NCBI GenBank assembly: GCA_902494815.1
Contig: CABUVB010000034.1
Coordinates: 1-13,402, forward strand
Source: an uncultured Collinsella sp.
GTDB lineage: Bacteria > Actinomycetota > Coriobacteriia > Coriobacteriales > Coriobacteriaceae
Length of the DNA stretch: 13,402 nucleotides
Direction of reading: 5' to 3'
Of the stretch, positions 1 to 6,087 are shown piece by piece. The position numbers and the translations under genes were made by a program. The notes under the pieces are model-generated. The model worked only from the letters and a program-made list of their open reading frames with translations. It did no database searches and was not told the DNA's origin. Each line of letters begins with the position of its first letter. Within the stretch, counting starts at the first letter, position 1.

Positions 1-1083
1 GAGGCCTCGATCGAGGAGTTCGACCGTCAAAACGACCGCCTCTTTATTAGCGGCTGGCGCTCGCAGTTCCTGTCGGGCCTGATGATGCCGCTCATGAGCT
101 TGGTGGGTAACATGGGCTACGTGGGAGTCGTCGTGGTGGGTGCGCAGCTCGCGCTGACCGGCAATGCCACGCCCGGCGACATTCAAAGCTTTATTCAGTA
201 CGTTCGCAACTTTACGCAACCCGTGCAGCAGCTGGGCAACGTGAGCAACACGATGCAGTCGATGGCAGCCGCCACCGAGCGCGTCTTTGAGTTCCTGGCC
301 GCGCCCGAGGAGGAGCAGAAAGCCGACGCGCAGATTCCCGAGAAGCGCCCCGGCCACGTCGAGTTTGACCACGTCAAGTTTGGCTACACGCCCGACAAGA
401 CCATCATCCACGACTTTAGTTGCGAGGCGCAGCCCGGCCAGACCATCGCCATCGTCGGTCCCACCGGCGCCGGCAAGACCACGCTCATCAAGCTGCTGCA
501 GCGCTTTTACGATGTGGATGGCGGTTCGCTACGTGTCGAGGGCATTGACGTGCGCGATTGGGACCGCGCGGCACTGCGCGGCGAGTTTGCCATGGTGCTG
601 CAGGATACCTGGCTGTTTAACGGCACGATACGCGAGAACATCCGCTACGGACGCCCCGATGCGAGCGATGCCGAGGTCGAAGCCGCCGCGCGCGCCGCAC
701 GTTGCGACCACTTTATCCATACGCTTGCCGGCGGTTATGACTTTATGATTAACGAGGAGGGCACTAACCTGTCGCAGGGTCAGCGCCAGCTCGTGACCAT
801 CGCCCGTGCCATTTTGGCCGACCGCCCGGCGCTGATTCTGGACGAGGCGACTTCCAACGTCGACACCCGCACCGAGGAGCTTATTCAGCGCGCCATGGAT
901 GCGCTGATGCAGGGCCGTACCAGCTTTGTCATCGCGCACCGCCTGTCCACGATCCGCAACGCCGACGTAATCTTGGTAATTCGCGACGGTGACATCGTCG
1001 AGAAGGGCACACACGACGAGCTACTCGCCCAGGGTGGCTTCTACGCCGACCTGTATAACTCGCAGTTCGACGAGGCGGCGTAA
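1..1083 (+). CDS. ABC transporter, ATP-binding/permease half (type I exporter), 5' truncated by window
   Basis: C-terminal 360 residues of a fused membrane-plus-ATPase half-transporter of the MsbA/MdlB/LmrA type. The frame is open from base 1, so the first ATG at 82 is internal and the N-terminal helices lie upstream of the window. The first ~75 residues hold the last membrane helices (Gly/Val-rich stretch around residues 38-52 of the fragment). The nucleotide-binding domain follows with all key motifs: Walker A GPTGAGKTT (~153-161), Q-loop MVLQDTWLFNGT (~198), ABC signature LSQGQ (~257-261), Walker B ALILDEATSNVD (~277-288) and H-loop IAHRLSTI (~311). It looks catalytically intact. Such halves usually pair with a second half encoded next door, presumably upstream here. 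The substrate cannot be told; lipid, peptide or drug export are all possible. The gene ends TAA 31 bases before a strong terminator. Confidence 0.93.
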   Translation, partial: EASIEEFDRQNDRLFISGWRSQFLSGLMMPLMSLVGNMGYVGVVVVGAQLALTGNATPGDIQSFIQYVRNFTQPVQQLGNVSNTMQSMAAATERVFEFLAAPEEEQKADAQIPEKRPGHVEFDHVKFGYTPDKTIIHDFSCEAQPGQTIAIVGPTGAGKTTLIKLLQRFYDVDGGSLRVEGIDVRDWDRAALRGEFAMVLQDTWLFNGTIRENIRYGRPDASDAEVEAAARAARCDHFIHTLAGGYDFMINEEGTNLSQGQRQLVTIARAILADRPALILDEATSNVDTRTEELIQRAMDALMQGRTSFVIAHRLSTIRNADVILVIRDGDIVEKGTHDELLAQGGFYADLYNSQFDEAA

Positions 1084-1113
1084 CAACCGGCGGCAAACAA
1101 CCGCAATGCCCAG

Positions 1114-1150
1114 AAAACGGGGGCGCAGGACAACCTGCGCCCCCGTTTTT
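1114..1150 (+). terminator. Rho-independent terminator of the ABC exporter gene
   Basis: Perfect inverted repeat AAAACGGGGGCGCAGG / CCTGCGCCCCCGTTTT with an ACAA loop, running into TTTTT. The A-tract on the left also gives a T-run on the minus strand, so it could act in both directions. Confidence 0.93.
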
Positions 1151-1205
1151 GCTCTGCGACCCTCAAACCGCCTCCCCTGGGACCTGATTGACAGTCCCTT
1201 CGAGG

Positions 1206-1444
1206 CCCTGTGGGCAAAAAATGGCAAATATGAGTACTGTTACCTTTTTGGTAACAGCCAAAACCGCCCCAAATGCCGTTTTCACGGCTTACACGCGTCC
1301 CTAAATTGATCAAACAGCCCCATAGCGGACTTATATGCGTTTGTATTAATGAACATATTTTGCTGTTATGTCTATTATTTTGCGAAGGCAATATGATACT
1401 AAGATAGCAACCGTACTCATATTTGGCATTTTTTGCCCACAGGG
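1206..1444. repeat. MITE-like inverted-repeat element (38-base arms)
   Basis: Arms at 1206-1243 and 1407-1444 are near-perfect inverted repeats (3 mismatches in 38), beginning CCCTGTGGGCAAAAAATG. Between them are 163 bases that are A/T-richer than the flanks and contain no convincing gene. Just inside the left arm lies a perfect hairpin, CTGTTACC-TTTTT-GGTAACAG (1237-1257). I see no clear target-site duplication next to the arms, so transposition is not proven. ORFs running through it read across both arms and look spurious. This element and the terminator fill most of the 580-base gap between the exporter and DAHP synthase genes. Confidence 0.6.
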
Positions 1445-1526
1445 TGTTTCCTGGGGAACCGACAATAGCCTTAGGGTCCCGCGCGACGCCACTCCCTCCC
1501 GGTATCCGCCGACGTTCCCCCATATA

Positions 1527-1564
1527 AAACCTGCCAAAATAAACCTGTCCCTTTTGGCAGGTTT
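1527..1564. repeat. Stem-loop repeat with CCTGTCCC loop, copy A
   Basis: A 13-bp stem, AAACCTGCCAAAA (1527-1539) with TTTTGGCAGGTTT (1552-1564), encloses the 12-base loop TAAACCTGTCCC. Nearly the same sequence recurs in opposite orientation at 11591-11627, and a third hairpin with a different stem but the same CCTGTCCC box lies at 3814-3858. It sits just upstream of the DAHP synthase promoter and has only a short T-run, so it is a poor terminator here. Confidence 0.7.
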
Positions 1565-1579
1565 CGGGGTGGCAAGGGC

Positions 1580-1608
1580 TTGCACTTTAGCGTGCGACAG
1601 CGGATAAT
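1580..1608 (+). promoter_or_regulatory. Sigma-70 type promoter of DAHP synthase
   Basis: TTGCAC (1580-1585), 17-base spacer, GATAAT (1603-1608). Predicted start near 1615, leaving a leader of about 48 bases that ends in the ribosome-binding site GAGGAG before the ATG at 1663. No attenuator or leader peptide is evident in this short leader. Confidence 0.6.
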
Positions 1609-1662
1609 GCCGAGCATTCGACAATACGCTTATTGCTCTTTCTATAGATTGAGGAGACCCCT

Positions 1663-2694
1663 ATGGCCATGGAATTCAAACGCAGGCTGCCGATCCCCAT
1701 GGAGATCCGCGAGGAAATGCCACTTTCTGCCGAGCTTACCGCCAAAAAGCAGGCATTTGACGCCGAGGTCGCCAAAGTCTTTACCGGCGAGGACGCACGT
1801 AAGGTGCTCATCATCGGCCCGTGCTCTGCCGACCGCGAGGATTCGGTGCTCGAGTATATGAACCGACTGGCCAAGACCGCCGAAGAGGTCAAGGACAAGC
1901 TCATCATCATTCCGCGCGTCTACACCAACAAGCCGCGCACCAAGGGCACCGGCTACAAGGGCCTGCTGCACAACCCCAACCCCGAGGCTCCCGACGACCT
2001 GCTCGAGGGCGTCAAGGCCATCCGCCATATGCACCTGCGCGTTATTGAGGAAACGGGCTTCTTCACCGCCGACGAGATGCTCTACCCGTCCAACTACCAG
2101 TACCTCGTCGACCTGCTGAGCTATGTTGCCGTGGGCGCACGCTCGGTCGAGAACCAGGAGCATCGCCTGGTGTCGAGCGGCATTTCGGTACCCGTCGGCA
2201 TGAAGAATCCCACTGCCGGCTCTACCACCGTTATGCTCAACTCCATTTACGCCGCGCAGGCGCACCAGAGCTTCATCTTCCGCAACTGGGAGGTCGAGTG
2301 TGACGGCAACCCGCTCGCGCACGCCGTCATGCGTGGCTACATCGGTCTCGACGGTCGCACCTACCCCAACTATCACTACGAGCACCTCGAGCGCCTGGCC
2401 GAGCGCTATACCGAGCACGCCGGCTACGCCAACCCGGCGGCGGTCATCGACTGCAACCACGACAACTCGGGTAAGCGTCCGCTGGAGCAGTATCGCATTT
2501 GCAAGGAAGTGCTCGACAGCTGCCGCCGCAACGAGTCCATCTCCAAGCTGGTCAAGGGCTTTATGATCGAGTCCTACCTGGAGGACGGCAACCAGCCGGT
2601 CGACGGCGGCGTCTTTGGCAAGTCGATCACCGACCCGTGCCTGGGCTGGGAAAAGACCGACTACCTCATCCACGAGATCGCAGAACGTATTTAG
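1663..2694 (+). CDS. aroF: 3-deoxy-7-phosphoheptulonate (DAHP) synthase, class I (AroF/G/H type)
   Basis: Condenses phosphoenolpyruvate with erythrose 4-phosphate, the first step of the shikimate pathway to aromatic amino acids; cytosolic and metal-dependent. The 343 residues match the usual length (~350). Visible motifs: IGPCSA (~51-56, metal-ligand Cys54), IPRVYTNKPRTKGTGYKGL (~83-101, phosphate and substrate binding), GARSVENQEHR (~158-168), GMKNPTAG (~179-186), DCNHDNSGK (~263-271, metal ligand His266), Glu303 in MIES, and SITDPCLGWE (~321-330, metal ligand Asp324). An N-terminal extension typical of the feedback-regulated AroF/G/H group is present; which amino acid inhibits it cannot be told. 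GAGGAG lies 7 bases before the ATG at 1663; an in-frame ATG at 1669 is a less likely start. It appears monocistronic. The symbol reflects family use, not an isozyme assignment. Confidence 0.95.
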   Translation: MAMEFKRRLPIPMEIREEMPLSAELTAKKQAFDAEVAKVFTGEDARKVLIIGPCSADREDSVLEYMNRLAKTAEEVKDKLIIIPRVYTNKPRTKGTGYKGLLHNPNPEAPDDLLEGVKAIRHMHLRVIEETGFFTADEMLYPSNYQYLVDLLSYVAVGARSVENQEHRLVSSGISVPVGMKNPTAGSTTVMLNSIYAAQAHQSFIFRNWEVECDGNPLAHAVMRGYIGLDGRTYPNYHYEHLERLAERYTEHAGYANPAAVIDCNHDNSGKRPLEQYRICKEVLDSCRRNESISKLVKGFMIESYLEDGNQPVDGGVFGKSITDPCLGWEKTDYLIHEIAERI

Positions 2695-2721
2695 TTACGC
2701 GGTCTTACCAAACCGCGTAAC
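2694..2721 (+). other. Hairpin at the stop codon of DAHP synthase
   Basis: GTTACGCGGT (2694-2703) pairs perfectly with ACCGCGTAAC (2712-2721) around an 8-base loop. The first base is the last base of the TAG stop codon. No T-run follows, so it is more likely a 3' mRNA-stabilising hairpin than a terminator by itself. Confidence 0.55.
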
Positions 2722-2734
2722 CAGTCGACGCTGC

Positions 2735-2833
2735 AAACGCCCCTAAGCGGCAATCTGACGTTCAATCGTCGGTCGCGTACCGAAGTACGCTTCCCTCCTC
2801 TTTCACGTCACCTTGCTCGCTTAGGGGCGTTTT
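2735..2833 (-). ncRNA. Long structured hairpin with GAAAGAGGAG / CGACGAWTGA boxes, copy 1
   Basis: Outer 15-bp perfect stem (2735-2749 with 2818-2832), then GCAA/TTGC, a 2x2 internal loop, and TGACGT/ACGTCA. Inside, read on the minus strand, are the boxes GAAAGAGGAG and CGACGATTGA flanking the hairpin GCGTAC-TTCG-GTACGC, a C(UUCG)G tetraloop on the minus strand. A second copy at 5953-6087 keeps the boxes and inner hairpin but has different, still complementary, stem bases. On the plus strand the outer stem is followed by TTTT and may also terminate DAHP synthase transcription. Function unknown; it could be an RNA or a repeated DNA hairpin. Confidence 0.6.
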
Positions 2834-2930
2834 CGCTGACCTATGCTCAACCTACGATAATTCCGAGCTGAACGAGTTACTCGCTGTAGCGAGTGGCTAG
2901 TCGTTGGGGACGTTCTTAAACGACTACCCA

Positions 2931-3031
2931 GAATGAGAGTGGATAATCTCCCGTTTTTGGCTTGCTTTTCGGGCGAAAGTGGGAGATTATCCACGCTCGT
3001 CGAGCGGGCGTCCGATAATCCACTCTCATTC
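2931..3031. repeat. Three-arm inverted repeat
   Basis: One left arm (2931-2952) can pair with either of two right arms. Its 3' part GTGGATAATCTCCC matches GGGAGATTATCCAC at 2981-2994, and its 5' part GAATGAGAGTGGAT matches ATCCACTCTCATTC ending at 3031. The two pairings share GTGGAT and so exclude one another. A small palindrome GCTCG-T-CGAGC lies between the right arms. It occupies much of the gap between DAHP synthase and the acetyltransferase and contains no credible gene. Confidence 0.6.
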
Positions 3032-3148
3032 CCTCCTGGAGCCCTCCGCCCCCGAGGATTCGAGGCTCGTCTGCCGAATGGTTGATGCGGCGGCCCTGCG
3101 GCCATGCCACACTCATAGATGGCCTGACCCAACTTGGAAGGAGCCTCC

Positions 3149-3799
3149 ATGGGCCTTGACAACGTAACTCTGCGCGCCGCCACGCTCGATGACCTGGATG
3201 GTATCGCCGCCATCTACAACCAGCTGTGGTGCAACACGCTGCGCAACCGCGGCGACGTCGAAGCCGCCGATTTCTGTGCGCGTTTCAACATTGCCATGCA
3301 GCTGCAGCGCTCCCCTATCGCGCTCGTTGCCGAAGCTGAAGGCCGCATCATCGCTGCTTGCTGCATCGGCATCTTCGAAGACGGCAAACCACGCAAAAAC
3401 CCGACGTGGAAGCCTTGCTACGACGAGCTATTCGCCCAGGCAACCGAAATGTCAAAAACCGCCGACGCCAAGCTCGAGGGTACACTCTTTGGCGACAGCC
3501 GCGAGAAGGCCACAGCCGACCGCTTTGCCGCCACGGGCAACGAGTATGCCCAGGGCCAGCTCAACCTGATCATCATCGTGCCCGAGTGGCAGGGCAAGGG
3601 CCTCGGTCGCGCGCTTATTGACCTTGCACGCGCCGAGCTCGCCAAAGCCGGCTGCACCCAGTTTTTCCTGATGAGCGACTGCAACTCCGATTGGCAGTTC
3701 TACGAGCACCTCAACATGAAGCGCATCCTCGAGGACCACAGCCAAGACACCGGCGACGGCTTTATCGTCTACATGTACGGCGGCAACACGCAGGATTAG
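3149..3799 (+). CDS. GNAT-family N-acetyltransferase
   Basis: A 216-residue soluble acetyltransferase that would transfer acetyl from acetyl-CoA to an unknown amine. The GNAT core is clear: start VTLRAATLDDLDGIAAIYNQ (~6-25), strand-loop-helix LIIIVPEWQGKGLGRALID (~140-158) holding the acetyl-CoA pyrophosphate loop QGKGLG, and the C-terminal QFFLMSDCNSDWQFYEHLNM (~171-190) including the usual Tyr. It is longer than a minimal GNAT (~150 residues), with about 60 extra residues (~77-135) between the early strands and the core, rich in charged residues. The start is ATG 3149, with AAGGAG five bases upstream; a longer reading from TTG 3134 would put the ribosome-binding site inside the gene. No partner gene suggests the substrate. 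Confidence 0.88.
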   Translation: MGLDNVTLRAATLDDLDGIAAIYNQLWCNTLRNRGDVEAADFCARFNIAMQLQRSPIALVAEAEGRIIAACCIGIFEDGKPRKNPTWKPCYDELFAQATEMSKTADAKLEGTLFGDSREKATADRFAATGNEYAQGQLNLIIIVPEWQGKGLGRALIDLARAELAKAGCTQFFLMSDCNSDWQFYEHLNMKRILEDHSQDTGDGFIVYMYGGNTQD

Positions 3800-3813
3800 C
3801 CCGCCAATAAGGA

Positions 3814-3858
3814 CCAGAACCACCACAAAGGCGCCTGTCCCCTCTGTGGTGGTTCTGG
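3814..3858. repeat. Stem-loop with CCTGTCCC loop (different stem), copy B
   Basis: A 14-bp perfect stem CCAGAACCACCACA (3814-3827) / TGTGGTGGTTCTGG (3845-3858) encloses a 17-base loop carrying CCTGTCCC just before the right arm. The stem is unrelated to the repeats at 1527 and 11591, but the loop box and its position are the same. It lies 14 bases after the acetyltransferase stop codon without a T-run, so it is a weak terminator at best. Confidence 0.6.
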
Positions 3859-3938
3859 AGCGCTATGCAGCGGGATGCTAGACTTGCGGCTAGCACATTT
3901 GCACCAAAATACGGGGCGCATGCAGGAGAGGAGATGTC

Positions 3939-4130
3939 ATGGCACCGATTGAGCCACTCAAAAAAATCGTCGCTCCCGCCGCCAGGATCATCGTCCGCCT
4001 GAGCGACTCGCTTACCTACGACGATGTCCCCTGTGCCGCTAAGGCACGTTCGGACAGTCGTCCCTACCTGGGCCACGTCCCCTTCTTTGCGCCCAAGCTT
4101 GATTCCGATTCCAAACACCGCGGACAATAA
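3939..4130 (+). CDS. Small hypothetical protein (63 aa)
   Basis: Not recognised. A 63-residue basic protein starting MAPIEPLKKIVAP, with no membrane segment or signal peptide. It contains SDSLTYDDVP and a C-terminal stretch rich in Asp, Ser, Lys and Arg. Support for a real gene: AGGAGAGGAG ends six bases before the ATG at 3939, third codon positions are mostly G/C, and a weak promoter-like pair (TTGCGG at 3884, AAATAC at 3907) lies upstream. It ends 35 bases from the convergent permease gene. It could still be a chance frame in a GC-rich gap. Confidence 0.45.
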   Translation: MAPIEPLKKIVAPAARIIVRLSDSLTYDDVPCAAKARSDSRPYLGHVPFFAPKLDSDSKHRGQ

Positions 4131-4165
4131 TCCAAACTGCGGCAGGCACCGCGCAGGTCGCGGCG

Positions 4166-5575
4166 TTACTGCTTTGGCGCAACGTAACCTGACCCCCTTG
4201 CACCAACGCCGGGATTATCGACACTGCGGCCGCGGCGCGATATGAGGCGCGAAACCTCGCCCAGCAACACTCCGATCACCACGCCCACGAGGATCGGCAA
4301 CTTTGCCATCTCGGCGGGTGAGCTGTTAAGCGGCACGATTGTCGCAACAATCGAAAGCACGAGCTCTACCACCGGCACCGCAAGCGCTACCGCAAGCACC
4401 TTGCCCTCGAAGGGCGCGCGGAACACACGCGGGCGGTCGTCGTATTTACGCAGGCGCCAAAACGCCGGGAACATCGGGATATAGCTCATGAGCAGAAAGA
4501 CGACGTTCATCGAGAAGAAGACCCAAAAGACGTCGGAACCTTCGCCCAGAGGAATCTGAAGTAGCAGCACCAAGCTGGCAAAACAACCGTTAATGAGTGC
4601 CGAGCCGTTGGGCATGCCGGTCTTTTTGGACACCAACGCAAAGGGACGCGGCATGTTGCCATGGCGCGCGGCATAGCTCGCCACGTTGTTGACGCCAAAA
4701 CTCCAGCAGATCATGTTGGCGAACAGCGTCACCAAAAAGGCCATGCCCACAATCATCGTCAGCGGGTGGCTGCGCCCCACCATGGCGGCAACCGCGTCCA
4801 CAATGCCCGAATCGAGCGAAAGCTGCTCGGTGGGAACCGCAGCCCCAATGCCGATGCCGCAAATGATGTAAATTGCCGCAATGGCAACGCCACCGGCGAT
4901 AACCGCCTTGGGAATATCGCGCGACGGGTTCTTCATCGTGCTGGCAAAGGTCGCGACCACCTCAAAGCCCATAAAGTTGAATAGGATGATCGAAAGATAC
5001 GTCAGTGAGTTAGTGTCTCCCAGATTGGGGACAAAGGTCTTGAACGACATGTCGTTGGCAAAGCCGTTATTGCAGGCAAACCAGATGCCGACGATTCCCA
5101 CCACAGCGGTAATGAGCACCTTGATGACGGCACCGCCGTCCATAACCCAATCGGCCTCGGCCACCGGCCGCATCGCCATGACCGTGACGCCCCACACAAA
5201 GGCAAGCTCGATGGCGATTCGGACCCCAAGCGAAAATTCGATACCCCATACAGCATTGATGACACTGGGAAACATGCAGGCGATACTTGCCACCCACAGT
5301 GGAAAGTTGACCCAGTAGCACCAGGAGCAGCGGGCGCCCCAACGGTCGCCCAGGCCCAAGCGAACCCAGTCGTACAGGCCGCCCTCGGAATCGAACGCCG
5401 TACCCAGCTCGGCCACCACCAGGCCATAGGGAAGCAAAAACGTAATGATGAGGAAGACCCACCAGAAGAACTGCACGTTACCCATGGCAGATGCCGGAGC
5501 CGCCGCCTCGATGGTAAAGACAACGCAGATAACCGAGAGGATGACCTCGATCAGGGAGAACTTTTTACCTGCCAT
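4166..5575 (-). CDS. APC-family amino acid/polyamine antiporter, second AguD-like paralogue
   Basis: A 469-residue membrane protein with about 12 hydrophobic helices, of the amino acid-polyamine-organocation superfamily. The N-terminal blocks EAAAPASAMGNVQFFWW and PYGLVVAELGTAFDSEGGLYDWV are typical of the GadC/AguD-like branch. It shares long blocks with the product of 7649-9088 (NGFANDMS, FNFMGFEV, LFANM-WSFGVN, SYIPMFPAF), so the two are paralogues. Likely role: exchange of agmatine, arginine or a related amine for putrescine or another product; the exact substrate is unknown. GGGGAG lies upstream of the ATG at 5575. It follows the aguA terminator (5881-5919), so it probably has its own promoter and leader, with a small ORF overlapping its start. 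It is convergent with the small ORF at 3939-4130. Confidence 0.88.
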   Translation of the reverse strand: MAGKKFSLIEVILSVICVVFTIEAAAPASAMGNVQFFWWVFLIITFLLPYGLVVAELGTAFDSEGGLYDWVRLGLGDRWGARCSWCYWVNFPLWVASIACMFPSVINAVWGIEFSLGVRIAIELAFVWGVTVMAMRPVAEADWVMDGGAVIKVLITAVVGIVGIWFACNNGFANDMSFKTFVPNLGDTNSLTYLSIILFNFMGFEVVATFASTMKNPSRDIPKAVIAGGVAIAAIYIICGIGIGAAVPTEQLSLDSGIVDAVAAMVGRSHPLTMIVGMAFLVTLFANMICWSFGVNNVASYAARHGNMPRPFALVSKKTGMPNGSALINGCFASLVLLLQIPLGEGSDVFWVFFSMNVVFLLMSYIPMFPAFWRLRKYDDRPRVFRAPFEGKVLAVALAVPVVELVLSIVATIVPLNSSPAEMAKLPILVGVVIGVLLGEVSRLISRRGRSVDNPGVGARGSGYVAPKQ

Positions 5576-5747
5576 GGCACGCTCCCCTCACAGCAAAAAG
5601 GATGGCATCTGTACCGAAGGCGCAGCCCAAGGTAGGGTTGCAGGCCGCGTCACCGGTACAGGTGCCATCCCAAAGAGAAGAGAGGATGCAATTGTTGGAC
5701 CAGCGCTCGCGGAACAGGCGCGTGTAGATGACGATACGCTGGTACAT
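5565..5747 (-). CDS. Possible leader peptide / small protein (60 aa) overlapping the second permease
   Basis: A frame of 60 codons starting MYQRIVIYTRLFRERW. It has four Arg in the first 15 residues and five Cys overall (20, 30, 36, 42, 57). GGAG lies five bases before the ATG at 5747, and third positions are largely G/C. Its stop codon (5565-5567) overlaps the permease ATG by 11 bases, an arrangement seen in translational coupling. A terminator-like hairpin (5600-5670) lies inside it, so translation could change its folding. It resembles an attenuation leader peptide but is long for one. No homologue is recognised, and it may be non-coding. Confidence 0.4.
   Translation of the reverse strand: MYQRIVIYTRLFRERWSNNCILSSLWDGTCTGDAACNPTLGCAFGTDAILFAVRGACHGR
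5595..5670 (-). terminator. Terminator-like hairpin in the leader of the second permease (possible attenuator)
   Basis: On the minus strand GGATGGCACCTGTACC pairs with GGTACAGATGCCATCC (15 of 16 pairs, one C-A mismatch), followed by TTTTT (5595-5599), about 20 bases before the permease ATG. An inner GCAACCC/GGGCTGC stem (one mismatch) sits in the 39-base loop. On the plus strand both mismatches become G-T wobbles, so a plus-strand structure is also possible. Its place in the 5' leader, inside a small ORF, suggests conditional termination. Confidence 0.5.
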
Positions 5748-5800
5748 AGATACTCCGATCAAAACGGCCGCGTTTGCGACCGGAAACTTTCGACAATTGG

Positions 5801-5873
5801 GTACGCGTCTGACCTGAGATATTCAAGCGAACAATTGGCCTAACCCGCAAAAAATCCCAGGCCAGACGCGTAC
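5801..5873 (-). promoter_or_regulatory. 73-base stem-loop upstream of the second permease
   Basis: On the minus strand GTACGCGTCTGGCCTG (from 5873) pairs with CAGGTCAGACGCGTAC (ending 5801): 16 bp with one G-U wobble that would be a C-A mismatch on the plus strand. The 41-base loop contains CCAATTGTTCG, repeated as CCAATTGTCGA just downstream. It lies between the aguA terminator and the small leader ORF. It could be part of a structured 5' leader or a protein-binding palindrome; I cannot place the promoter with confidence. Confidence 0.45.
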
Positions 5874-5880
5874 TCAATCA

Positions 5881-5919
5881 AAGAAAAGGGCACTCCGATG
5901 TGGAGGCAACGGAGTGCCC
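5881..5919 (-). terminator. Rho-independent terminator of the agmatine operon
   Basis: On the minus strand GGGCACTCCG (5919-5910) and CGGAGTGCCC (5897-5888) form a perfect 10-bp stem with a 12-base loop, followed by TTTTCTT. It lies about 155 bases past the aguA stop codon and separates aguA from the second permease. Confidence 0.85.
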
Positions 5920-5952
5920 AAAGAAAAACCCATCCGACCAATCAGGTAGCCC

Positions 5953-6087
5953 CTGTCCGCTTGACCGGCTGGGTTTCTGAGGTGCGGCAGATTCCCGTGA
6001 AAGAGGAGCGCCGCGTACTTTGGTACGCAAGCGACGAATGAACGGGAAGGTGCCGTGCCGCGGAAAGCCAGACGATTAAGCGGACGG
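5953..6087 (+). ncRNA. Long structured hairpin with GAAAGAGGAG / CGACGAWTGA boxes, copy 2
   Basis: Plus-strand fold: outer CCTGTCCGCTT (5953-5962 region) with AAGCGGACGG (6078-6087), weaker middle pairing, GGTGCGGCA/TGCCGTGCC (9 bp with two G-U pairs), a GA/GG internal loop, then TTCCCGT/ACGGGAA. Inside are GAAAGAGGAG (5999-6008), hairpin GCGTAC-TTTG-GTACGC (6013-6028) and CGACGAATGA (6032-6041). The outer stem includes the last codons and stop of aguA (on the other strand). Compared with copy 1 (2735-2833), the unpaired boxes are conserved while the stem bases differ and stay paired. Both copies are antisense to the 3' end of the gene they follow. Confidence 0.6.

Noticed and set aside
1041..1523. 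160-codon minus-strand ORF between the exporter and DAHP synthase
   Set aside because: It reads through the terminator and both arms of an inverted repeat, so the translation contains the same arm twice; no start signal.
1642..2673. 343-codon minus-strand ORF opposite DAHP synthase
   Set aside because: It mirrors the DAHP synthase frame; the plus-strand product has all metal and substrate motifs.
2931..3031. CRISPR-like repeats (the GTGGATAATC unit occurs three times)
   Set aside because: The units are inverted relative to one another and unequally spaced, with no regular spacers or cas genes.
2821..3213. 130-codon minus-strand ORF before the acetyltransferase
   Set aside because: Runs across the three-arm palindrome and the acetyltransferase start; no family resemblance.
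5576..5880. T-box riboswitch in the leader of the second permease
   Set aside because: The leader length fits and TGGCACC matches the TGGNACC core, but the flanking AGGG and CGCG parts of the T-box and a recognisable Stem I with specifier and AG-bulge motifs are missing.
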